5,652 nt of DNA from an uncultured Collinsella sp. (GCA_900554585.1 USHS01000103.1:1-5652); one strand, 5' to 3'; counted from the first letter of the stretch, positions 1 through 5,341 are shown. Program-made: numbers and translations. The notes: a model not told the origin generated them from the letters alone.

Positions 1-279
1 GGCACGCACTGCGTCGACCTCACCGAGAGCACCATTCAGGCCAACAGCCGCCTGTTCGACAGCATCGATGACGTGCCCCGTCAGGCTTACACCATGGGCA
101 CCCAGACCATCATGTATGCCCGCATGATCCTGGTTGTCGCCAACGGCGAGGCCAAGGCTCAGGCCGTGCACGATATGTGCTATGGTCCGGTTACGCCCAA
201 ATGCCCGGCTTCGATCCTGCAGCTGCACACCAACTGCGTTGTCGTTGCTGACGAGGCCGCTCTTTCGCTCTGCGAGTAA
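1..279 (+). CDS. nagB: Glucosamine-6-phosphate deaminase, C-terminal part (partial at the left edge)
   Basis: The reading frame is open from base 1 and ends in TAA at 277-279, giving 92 residues. NagB is a cytosolic enzyme that converts glucosamine-6-phosphate to fructose-6-phosphate and ammonia, the entry step of amino-sugar carbon into glycolysis. The visible part matches the C-terminal portion of the family: a TESTIQANSRLFD segment like the T..T..NSRFF region that follows the active-site block in known NagB proteins, then QAYTMGTQTI (the family's A.TMG..T), a hydrophobic MILVVANGEAKAQAV strand-helix, and the PASILQLHTNCVVVADEAA ending. The catalytic Asp/His/Glu residues lie upstream of the window and cannot be checked. 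A GTG at 73 gives a shorter ORF but is internal to this frame and is not a real start. A strong terminator follows 29 bases after the stop, so nagB ends its transcript here. Identification is from remembered family motifs, without a database search. Confidence 0.86.
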   Translation, partial: GTHCVDLTESTIQANSRLFDSIDDVPRQAYTMGTQTIMYARMILVVANGEAKAQAVHDMCYGPVTPKCPASILQLHTNCVVVADEAALSLCE

Positions 280-308
280 CGCGATCAAGCGATCTTACAT
301 AGTTTCTC

Positions 309-338
309 AAAAGGCCCTCGCTTTGCGGGGGCCTTTTT
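309..338 (+). terminator. Intrinsic terminator of nagB
   Basis: A 12-bp stem pairs 309-320 with 326-337 (one G-T wobble at 318/328) around the five-base loop CTTTG. The GC-rich part of the stem runs directly into a five-base T run at 334-338. The stem also starts with an A run, so it could work weakly on the other strand. It lies 29 bases downstream of the nagB stop. Confidence 0.88.
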
Positions 339-345
339 AGTGGAC

Positions 346-361
346 ATACGCCGTGGCGTAT
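346..361. promoter_or_regulatory. 7-2-7 inverted repeat, possible operator
   Basis: ATACGCC at 346-352 and GGCGTAT at 355-361 are exact reverse complements separated by GT. The element lies just after the nagB terminator and about 25 bases before a possible -35 hexamer. Its size and symmetry suit a dimeric regulator's operator, but nothing identifies a binding protein. A chance palindrome is possible. Confidence 0.3.
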
Positions 362-386
362 ACATGACGGAAACCTTGCCGCGTGC

Positions 387-415
387 TTGACTGGAGGGTT
401 TTAAATTTTTGTGAT
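387..415 (+). promoter_or_regulatory. Possible sigma-70-type promoter for the regulator
   Basis: TTGACT at 387-392 matches five of six bases of the -35 consensus. After a 17-base spacer, TGTGAT at 410-415 matches four of six bases of the -10 consensus. The spacer contains the AT-rich TTTTAAATTTTT tract. If used, it would give a leader of roughly 300 bases before the start codon at 730. The -10 is weak and other hexamer pairs can be drawn in this AT-rich area. Confidence 0.25.
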
Positions 416-481
416 TCATTCTATAGCAGATTCTATGCACATTTGCCACCATAGAGTCGCAGGCGGTAGCGAGGAGTAGGC

Positions 482-495
482 GAGTTGCGCAACTC
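482..495. promoter_or_regulatory. Perfect 14-bp palindrome, possible operator
   Basis: GAGTTGCGCAACTC is identical to its reverse complement. It lies in the middle of the regulator's upstream region and is followed directly by an A-rich stretch (496-504). It has no loop, so it suits a protein-binding site for a symmetric dimer better than an RNA hairpin. No family-specific operator consensus was recognised. Confidence 0.4.
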
Positions 496-527
496 AAATA
501 AAAATAGCCGACTGCGCTACACTGCAA

Positions 528-647
528 ATGGGATGGGACATGCTGGCAAGCGCATTGACCTGCGCAAAGACCTATTGGTCGGGGGATAAGTTACCATCGG
601 GCCTCGCTGTACAAAAACTTGCCAAACACGTACCGGCAGACAATTAA
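528..647 (+). CDS. Doubtful 39-codon ORF in the regulator leader
   Basis: An ATG at 528 opens 39 codons ending in TAA at 645-647. The protein begins MGWDMLASALTCAKTYW and ends in a lysine- and alanine-containing segment. No Shine-Dalgarno motif precedes the ATG, although the frame is open back to 480. The mixed hydrophobic and charged composition looks more protein-like than most frames here. The piece GDKLPSGLAVQKLAKHV faintly recalls the LPS..ELA helix of GntR-type DNA-binding domains, but it is too short to judge. It could be a real small protein, a worn remnant of a larger gene, or chance. I do not recognise it and assign no function. Confidence 0.17.
   Translation: MGWDMLASALTCAKTYWSGDKLPSGLAVQKLAKHVPADN
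619..647 (+). promoter_or_regulatory. Second weak promoter candidate for the regulator
   Basis: TTGCCA at 619-624 matches the -35 consensus in five of six bases. After a 17-base spacer comes AATTAA (642-647), a poor -10 with three of six matches, inside the A/T-rich AATTAAAAA tract. It is close enough to the gene to give a leader of about 75 bases containing the doubled CATATGGTC. The poor -10 keeps confidence low. Confidence 0.18.
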
Positions 648-679
648 AAACTCTAAGTCGCGCTATTCACGGGGCGGCT

Positions 680-713
680 CATATGGTCCTGCAGCTACGG
701 TGTCCATATGGTC
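680..713 (+). repeat. Direct repeat CATATGGTC x2 before the regulator start
   Basis: CATATGGTC occurs at 680-688 and again at 705-713, with a 25-base period. Each copy contains the palindromic core CATATG; the second copy sits in the 8-bp palindrome CCATATGG (704-711). The second copy ends 16 bases before the start codon and just ahead of the ribosome binding site. It may be a tandem operator, possibly for autoregulation, or a leader element. Function is inferred. Confidence 0.45.
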
Positions 714-718
714 GAGTT

Positions 719-724
719 GAGGAG
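719..724 (+). promoter_or_regulatory. Ribosome binding site fixing the regulator start
   Basis: GAGGAG at 719-724 lies five bases before the ATG at 730. An in-frame TGA at 718-720 rules out any start further upstream, and the next in-frame ATGs (codons 14 and 21) lack this spacing, so 730 is well supported. Confidence 0.8.
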
Positions 725-729
725 CAAGC

Positions 730-3726
730 ATGGTAAACGATCTGGGCAATACTGACGACCTCGAGTTGATGCCGACGGGCGGCGGCTATATGGTGCGGCG
801 CGATCGCTTGATGAACGAGCTCATCGTTAAAGGGCGCAAGGCGGGAATTGTTTTGCTCTACGCGCCCGATGGGTTTGGTAAGACGTCGGTGTTGCTGCAA
901 TACGTGCAGGAGGTTAAATCGGACCCCACGCGAGGGCCGGTTCGGATTATCGAGGCCGACCGCGCGATTGGACGCGAGCTCTTTATGCAGCTCGAGGTTG
1001 TCGCCGATGAGCTTAAGGACAAACCTCATTCGCTCGTTGCGATCGACAACGTGCCCAATCTCGAGCAGCACGAAACCGAGGACCTCATCGATCGAATCCG
1101 CAGCTTACGTGCTACGGGGACGGGGGTCTTTATTGCCTGCCGCCCCTCCAACCGATTGCTTATCCACGGGCTGGGCGATTCGGTAAAAGTCAATGCGCAG
1201 ATGCTCAAGGTGCACGCCTATGAGTATTCGTCATGGGCCACGGCGTTCTCAATCAGCACATCGCTTGATTTCTATGGGCTCACACAGGGTGTACCCGAGC
1301 TGGTATCTGCCCTGCAGACGGGAATGTATGGACAGGGCGATGTTGCCGGGTTGCTCGAGAACGAAATCGTCAACGTGTACGGTGCGGTGCTGGCCGATCT
1401 CGCATCGCTCGAGAACAACCTGTTGTTTACCGTTGCCTGTTTGATGGTACTGATGGGCGAGGGCCGCATTGCGGAGCTAGAGGCGTGCGGCGTGAGGCTT
1501 TCGATGGTCGACCAGTCCATCTTTGTGCGCGATTATCCGATTTTTGGCATGGATCCGTCTGATCGCACCTTTAGGTGTTTGGGCGCCAAGGACAACGCGC
1601 GCCTGAGGCTGCGAAAGCTTGTTGCCGAGATCCGTCCCGAACTTGTATCGCGGGCTGCTCGCATTTTGATCAAGGCGGGCCGATGCGATTTGGCTATGGA
1701 CCTGGCCGACGCGTTCTTGGACCGCCATGTGGTATTGGAACTTGCCGGGCAGTATGGGGCCGATCTTGCCCTGACCGGGCACGGAGGGGACATTTGCCGT
1801 GCGGCGTCGGCGATGATCAATGCGGAAAAGCAGGAGCAAGAGCCGACACCCGCCGAGGCACTCGGCGTGTATCTGGCGGCTGTCAGCGTGTGCAATACAA
1901 AGCTAGCAAGGTATATGGCGTCCGTTATCGAACGTGCGGGTGACCAGGCGGCCCGCGAGGTCGACCCCGCTACCTGGAAAATAGCCCAGGCGCTTACTAT
2001 CGCCTTTTACGGCGACAATGACCTGGGGCTTCCCGCCAACCCTGTTGTGCAAGAACAGACATCCTGCGAGGTGCTCGACATGCTGTCCGCGCATATCGAG
2101 GTCAAGCGCCACCTAACCGAGCGAGCGGAAGACGGCAATGTTCTCGCGAAGCTCAAGGCGTGCAAAGCTTATGATTGCGAGCTCGACATCGCGGGGATTC
2201 TCATACAGGCCGACCATATGCTGGTGGAGCTGTTCGACGGCTCGTTTGCTAAACCCGACGAGCGCGATGACAAGATGGCGCAGATACTCGAGGCGCTCGA
2301 TATCCGCGGGCTTAAGGCGCCATCCATTTGGCTGCGTATGGTGCTCGCTGCGCGGCGCCTGCTCGCGGGCTTGCCCGTGACCGACGATGTGGCGTTTGGC
2401 GAGCTCGACCGCTTTGCGGTGCGTGTTCGTGACAATCAAATTCAGCTGTTTGGGTTATTGCTGGAGGGTTGGCAATCGCTGGCGGAGGGGCGGCCGGTCA
2501 ACGCGAAGTTCCGCGCGGTTCAGGTGCTCAAGCTCGCCGACGAATCGATTGCGTACATGCGCGAAAACGCGTTGCTGCTGGAGCGCGTGGCGTACCTGCG
2601 CAATACGTCGCTGGTATCGGTTCGCGAAGAGGCGGAGCTGCTCGACATTAGCAAGACGCAGGTCGGTGGCTCAGAAGCCTGGATCGTGGCGCTGCACCTG
2701 GCCGCTGCGGGCCGCGATAGCGATCTTGCCGCCTGGATGTCTATGAATCGCTCGGGGATTTTAGACCCATCGTATCGGCTATTTGCGCGTCTTGCGATGC
2801 ACTGTCTGGGCGAGCCTGCCGTCAGGATTCGCAAGAAGCTTCCGGTGCGTGAGCTGTCGCGGTATTCACTACGCGATGATTTTGAGGGCGAAAGCGAGCA
2901 CCTGTTCCAGGCGGGCGAGGTTGAGGCTGTCGATACGATCGGCCATATTGAGATGCGCATGTTTGGCACATTTCGCGCCGAGCGCGACGGCTTTCCCATC
3001 ACGGATAAGATGTGGCGTCGCAAAAAGGCGGCAACACTTGCCGAGCGGCTCGCGTTGGGCATGGATGCCATGGTCGACCGCGAGACAATCGCCATGGAGT
3101 TGTGGCCCCATGCCGAGTTTAGCGCCGCGCGCAACAATCTGTATTCGACGGTATCGCGCTTGCGCTCGGCTTTGGGTCCAACGCCGGATGGCAAGTCGTG
3201 CGTGCTCATCCAAAACGAGTGCATAGGGCTCAACGGCGACTACGTTAAGACCGATGTAAGGCTCTTTGACCAGCTGAGCCGCGAGATCCTGGGAAACCGT
3301 ATGGGCGCGAGAGGCCCTCACCTGGTTGAGCTTTGTCTTAAGGTTGAGCAGCTCTACGCGGGGCCGCTGTATGTTCCCACCGGTTGCAATCCCACGTTTT
3401 TTACGCGCATGCGCCACATTATGCAATCCAAGTACATCGACTGCATGATTAGGGGAGCGAATGCCGCTCTCGAGGAAAATGACCTGCAATCGGCAATTTG
3501 GCTCGTTGAATCGGGGCTTCGCCAAGAGACTGCGCGCGAGGACATGGTTCGCTGTGCCATGCGCGTTTACGGTGCGGCGGGACGACGCCGCGATGTTGTC
3601 GAGCTATACAGCGGCCACATGCACCACCTGCGAGAGCAGGTTCAAGGCGTGCCCGAGCCCGAGACAAGGCGCCTGTATGAGCGCCTGGTCGAAGGCAGGC
3701 TCAAGCGCGTGCTTGTCGAGCGATAA
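730..3726 (+). CDS. Large STAND-type transcriptional regulator with C-terminal winged helix and BTAD domain
   Basis: A 998-residue cytoplasmic protein, probably a signal-responsive transcription factor. Residues about 21-140 form a P-loop NTPase like that of MalT/LuxR-type STAND regulators: Walker A APDGFGKT at 45-52 (K51), a Walker B-like LVAIDN at 102-107 (D106), and a strand ending in FIACRP (134-139) resembling the sensor strand of the family. Residues about 150-730 are leucine- and alanine-rich and probably helical, but no clear TPR consensus was recognised; this may be the sensing region. Residues about 739-840 look like an OmpR/SARP winged helix, with a putative recognition helix in SAARNNLYSTVSRLRSALG (798-816). 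Residues about 842-990 resemble a bacterial transcriptional activator domain (DVRLFDQL, then paired helices). In AfsR-type proteins the SARP module comes first; here it is last. There is no terminal LuxR helix-turn-helix. It is monocistronic by position: a terminator lies upstream and a convergent gene downstream. Effector and targets are unknown. Confidence 0.85.
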   Translation: MVNDLGNTDDLELMPTGGGYMVRRDRLMNELIVKGRKAGIVLLYAPDGFGKTSVLLQYVQEVKSDPTRGPVRIIEADRAIGRELFMQLEVVADELKDKPHSLVAIDNVPNLEQHETEDLIDRIRSLRATGTGVFIACRPSNRLLIHGLGDSVKVNAQMLKVHAYEYSSWATAFSISTSLDFYGLTQGVPELVSALQTGMYGQGDVAGLLENEIVNVYGAVLADLASLENNLLFTVACLMVLMGEGRIAELEACGVRLSMVDQSIFVRDYPIFGMDPSDRTFRCLGAKDNARLRLRKLVAEIRPELVSRAARILIKAGRCDLAMDLADAFLDRHVVLELAGQYGADLALTGHGGDICRAASAMINAEKQEQEPTPAEALGVYLAAVSVCNTKLARYMASVIERAGDQAAREVDPATWKIAQALTIAFYGDNDLGLPANPVVQEQTSCEVLDMLSAHIEVKRHLTERAEDGNVLAKLKACKAYDCELDIAGILIQADHMLVELFDGSFAKPDERDDKMAQILEALDIRGLKAPSIWLRMVLAARRLLAGLPVTDDVAFGELDRFAVRVRDNQIQLFGLLLEGWQSLAEGRPVNAKFRAVQVLKLADESIAYMRENALLLERVAYLRNTSLVSVREEAELLDISKTQVGGSEAWIVALHLAAAGRDSDLAAWMSMNRSGILDPSYRLFARLAMHCLGEPAVRIRKKLPVRELSRYSLRDDFEGESEHLFQAGEVEAVDTIGHIEMRMFGTFRAERDGFPITDKMWRRKKAATLAERLALGMDAMVDRETIAMELWPHAEFSAARNNLYSTVSRLRSALGPTPDGKSCVLIQNECIGLNGDYVKTDVRLFDQLSREILGNRMGARGPHLVELCLKVEQLYAGPLYVPTGCNPTFFTRMRHIMQSKYIDCMIRGANAALEENDLQSAIWLVESGLRQETAREDMVRCAMRVYGAAGRRRDVVELYSGHMHHLREQVQGVPEPETRRLYERLVEGRLKRVLVER

Positions 3727-3757
3727 AAAACGGGCGCCCGAATCACTCGGACGCCCG
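3725..3757 (-). terminator. Intrinsic terminator of yhbY, touching the stop codon of the convergent regulator
   Basis: The arms CGGGCGCCCGA (3731-3741) and TCGGACGCCCG (3747-3757) pair over 11 positions with one C-A mismatch around a five-base loop. Read on the minus strand, the hairpin is followed by six T (complement of A 3725-3730), a good intrinsic terminator 27 bases after the yhbY stop. On the plus strand there is no T run after the hairpin, so it would stop the regulator transcript less well. The A run overlaps the regulator's TAA (3724-3726). Confidence 0.82.
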
Positions 3758-3784
3758 CAGGCTACTCGGTATGGCCAGTCGGTT

Positions 3785-4084
3785 TTAGACGAGCTTGATC
3801 TTCTCGATATCCTTGCGCGAGGACTCGCGATACAGCGAGAACTTGCGGCCGATAACCTGAACGACGTCGGCGTGGCAGCGCTCGGCGAGCTCCTCGGCGG
3901 CCTCGCGGGCAGAAAGGCTGGAGCCGTCCAGCACGGAGCACTTAACGAGCTCGTGCTTCTCCAGGTAGGCGACCGTCTGCTCGACGGTGCCCTCGTTGAC
4001 ATCGGACTTACCGATGATGATGGCGGGGTTGAGGTGATGGGCCATGCTGCGAAGCTGCTTGACCTGGGCTCCTGTCAGTGCCAT
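3785..4084 (-). CDS. yhbY: YhbY-family CRM-domain RNA-binding protein
   Basis: A 99-residue protein, the usual length for this single-domain family. YhbY proteins carry one CRM (CRS1-YhbY) domain, bind RNA and are associated with the large ribosomal subunit precursor in bacteria. Family features are visible in order: TGAQVKQLRSMAHHLNP at the N-terminus (family pattern ..Q...L...AH.L.P), the loop IGKSDVNEG (24-32), the helix-strand HELVKCSV (44-51), and the closing strand pair VVQVIGRKFSLYR (74-86). The loop normally reads G-x-x-G; here the fourth position is Asp (GKSD), a modest departure that may weaken or shift RNA contacts. The tail is lysine-rich. The ATG at 4084 has only a weak purine-rich stretch upstream (AGAAAGCGAGAA), not a classic Shine-Dalgarno motif. 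It lies 157 bases downstream of the methyltransferase gene on the same strand and ends in its own terminator, convergent with the large regulator. Confidence 0.92.
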   Translation of the reverse strand: MALTGAQVKQLRSMAHHLNPAIIIGKSDVNEGTVEQTVAYLEKHELVKCSVLDGSSLSAREAAEELAERCHADVVQVIGRKFSLYRESSRKDIEKIKLV

Positions 4085-4105
4085 GGGTTCTCGCTTTCTA
4101 TGTAT

Positions 4106-4125
4106 GGGGCGCCCCGCAATGGGGC
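4106..4125 (-). other. Three-armed GC repeat in the yhbY leader, possible alternative hairpins
   Basis: GGGGC (4106-4110), GCCCC (4111-4115) and GGGGC (4121-4125) lie in a row. The middle arm can pair with the right arm around GCAAT, or with the left arm as a loopless palindrome. On the yhbY transcript this lies about 20-40 bases before the start codon. No T run follows, so it is not a normal terminator. A leader structure affecting yhbY translation is possible but unproven. Confidence 0.3.
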
Positions 4126-4241
4126 CTTAATCTACGTGAGCTGTCCCACGATAGCGCAGGAACGGCGTGGTGTGGAGCGCGTTTGCCCAGTTCGCAAAGA
4201 ATGCGGATGCCGGGTGGGTGGACGATCGTGCTATAGATGGG

Positions 4242-5129
4242 CTACGGGCGGAGCGCAAAGACCGGCTCCCAGGCGATAAACGCCCATCGGACTTTACGGA
4301 TATGGTCGAGCATATAGCGCCCCTGCGGCACGCCCTTGGACCCCGGCTCGCCGGCATGGGGATTCTCGATCATGTGCTGGGCGATGTAGTCGCGCAGACG
4401 GTCGATTTTATCTTCGTTGCCATGTTCGAGCATACGGGAGAAGTCCGTCACGCCCGCCTCGAGACTATCGAAGGTGTCGCGCCGAGGCGATTCAAAATAC
4501 GTTACCTGTGGCAGCGCACCCATCTGAATAAGGATGTTAAAGGCATATACAAATCCGTTGCTGCGGGTAACCGAGGCGCCGATGGCGTTCATCAGGTGCA
4601 GGTCATAGCGCGGGCTGGAGTTGGCGACCATCGTGACAGCACAACGCCGACGAGCCGTGCGGTCAAGCTTGACAAGTGCCCCCTTCAGGTCGTTCGTAGT
4701 AACCGAGCGACTCGCAAAGGCAACATCTACAGCCTTGGTAACCGGCCCAACCAGATCCCAATCGTCATCCCAAGCAAGCTCAAGCGGTGTAATAAGATCC
4801 TCGAGCCCGTAATACTCAACGCCGGCATCAAGGGTGCCCAACATAGCGGGGGAGAAGTCGGCTGCAATCACAGGATGCCCAGCCTGAGCAAGCGGAATAG
4901 CAATCGACCCAGCCCCACACCCCATATCGAGCACCGACTCACCAGGCTCAAGCGCCAACAGCTTTATAAAATCCCGAGCATACGGGGCAGTCTCCAATGG
5001 CCGAAAATGCCGAGCCCGCTTATCCCACTCAAAAGGATCATCAGCCCGATGCCGATCAGCTTGCAAGCGCATCCATTCGTCATTCCAATCAGCAGAAAGA
5101 AGCTCAGAGCGAGCATCCCCATCAACCAC
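4242..5129 (-). CDS. Class I SAM-dependent methyltransferase, substrate unknown
   Basis: Read from the GTG at 5129 the product has 295 residues. It has the Rossmann-type fold signature: motif I ESVLDMGCGAG at about 64-74, the second strand ending in the acidic residue of VIAADFS (87-93, D91) expected to contact the SAM ribose, and a later strand VDVAFASRSV (134-143). An N-terminal WNDEWMRLQADR...WDKRARHF segment resembles that of small soluble methyltransferases. The target, whether small molecule, protein or RNA, is not evident. An upstream ATG at 5189 would add 20 residues forming a spurious hydrophobic N-terminus (LVAALLLGGVAFLLLGG); it has no ribosome binding site and overlaps a possible -10. 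The GTG is preceded by a perfect AGGAGGT. Codon use changes along the gene: T-ending Ala and CGG Arg dominate the first 90 codons and fade afterwards. A longer ORF on the opposite strand is a shadow. Confidence 0.82.
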   Translation of the reverse strand: MVDGDARSELLSADWNDEWMRLQADRHRADDPFEWDKRARHFRPLETAPYARDFIKLLALEPGESVLDMGCGAGSIAIPLAQAGHPVIAADFSPAMLGTLDAGVEYYGLEDLITPLELAWDDDWDLVGPVTKAVDVAFASRSVTTNDLKGALVKLDRTARRRCAVTMVANSSPRYDLHLMNAIGASVTRSNGFVYAFNILIQMGALPQVTYFESPRRDTFDSLEAGVTDFSRMLEHGNEDKIDRLRDYIAQHMIENPHAGEPGSKGVPQGRYMLDHIRKVRWAFIAWEPVFALRP

Positions 5130-5135
5130 AGGCCA

Positions 5136-5142
5136 ACCTCCT
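5136..5142 (-). promoter_or_regulatory. Ribosome binding site deciding the methyltransferase start
   Basis: On the minus strand AGGAGGT is followed by six bases and then GTG (5129-5127). This is an ideal Shine-Dalgarno arrangement. The alternative ATG at 5189 has nothing comparable, so the GTG is preferred. Confidence 0.75.
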
Positions 5143-5186
5143 AGCAACAAAAAAGCGACTCCTCCCAAAAGAAGAGCCGCAACCAG

Positions 5187-5217
5187 CATATATCAGAAAG
5201 AACCGTTCCAACGCCAA
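5187..5217 (-). promoter_or_regulatory. Possible methyltransferase promoter with extended -10
   Basis: On the minus strand TGATATATG (5195-5187) reads as an extended -10 (TG, one base, TATATG). TTGGCG (5217-5212) could be a -35 but at a long 19-base spacing. A start of transcription near 5180 would fit translation from the GTG at 5129 and exclude the ATG at 5189. Confidence 0.3.
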
Positions 5218-5218
5218 A

Positions 5219-5239
5219 CCGCCCTCACAACCAAGGCGG
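5219..5239 (-). terminator. Weak terminator-like hairpin between the UPF0210 gene and the methyltransferase
   Basis: CCGCC (5219-5223) pairs with GGCGG (5235-5239) around an 11-base loop. On the minus strand the stem is followed by only three T (complement of A 5216-5218). The short stem, large loop and short T run make this a weak candidate for ending the UPF0210 transcript. Confidence 0.22.
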
Positions 5240-5295
5240 GCAGGAGCGAAGCGACTGCCATACGGGATAGAACCCAACCGAGGTCCCGTTGTGCG

Positions 5296-5324
5296 GGAGC
5301 CCCGCCGCCCGGCGGCGGGGCTCC
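5296..5324. repeat. Very GC-rich 14-bp perfect inverted repeat after the UPF0210 gene
   Basis: GGAGCCCCGCCGCC (5296-5309) and GGCGGCGGGGCTCC (5311-5324) are exact reverse complements around a single C. The RNA hairpin would have a 12- to 13-bp, almost pure GC stem. It begins 17 bases after the stop of the UPF0210 gene, but neither strand shows a T run. It may protect the 3' end of the mRNA, act as a terminator without a U-tract, or be a copy of a dispersed palindromic repeat. Confidence 0.6.
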
Positions 5325-5341
5325 TCGCCAGTCTCCCTCAG

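Larger units (their letters stand above)
280..729. other. Long intergenic region upstream of the large regulator
   Basis: These 450 bases separate nagB from the 998-residue regulator and hold no convincing gene. Parts of it (about 395-445 and 490-510) are clearly more AT-rich than the flanking coding sequence. From left to right it contains the nagB terminator, a 7-2-7 inverted repeat (346-361), a possible promoter (387-415), the heptamer ATTCTAT twice with a 12-base period (418-424 and 430-436), a perfect 14-bp palindrome (482-495), a doubtful 39-codon ORF (528-647), a second weak promoter candidate (619-647), a doubled CATATGGTC (680-713) and the ribosome binding site of the regulator. The density of symmetric and repeated elements suggests a control region for the regulator gene. 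That function is inferred. Confidence 0.6.

Noticed and set aside
285..527. 80-codon minus-strand ORF in the nagB-regulator gap
   Set aside because: It runs through the nagB terminator, the palindrome and the AT-rich tract, and its cysteine- and basic-rich translation resembles nothing known.
555..583. TTGACC at 555-560 as a -35 box
   Set aside because: No acceptable -10 occurs 16-18 bases downstream; the sequence there is GGTCGGGGG.
2212..2220. GACCATATG inside the regulator gene, the reverse complement of the doubled leader motif; ATATGGTCGAG also recurs at 4300-4310
   Set aside because: Both lie within coding sequence and encode common residue pairs (Asp-His followed by Met or Ile). With words this short, chance recurrence is likely.
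2520..3525. Two long minus-strand ORFs (237 and 218 codons) opposite the regulator's C-terminus
   Set aside because: Both are antisense to the winged helix and BTAD region, show no domain or ribosome binding site, and have compositions typical of antisense shadows.
3461..4279. 272-codon plus-strand ORF running from inside the regulator across yhbY
   Set aside because: It overlaps two real genes and reads straight through the terminator hairpin. It has no family motifs and exists because stop codons are rare in GC-rich DNA.
4167..5144. 325-codon plus-strand ORF, longer than the methyltransferase it overlaps
   Set aside because: It lies antisense to a gene with clear SAM-binding motifs and an ideal ribosome binding site. 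Its own translation shows no recognisable domain, so it is a shadow of a GC-rich gene.
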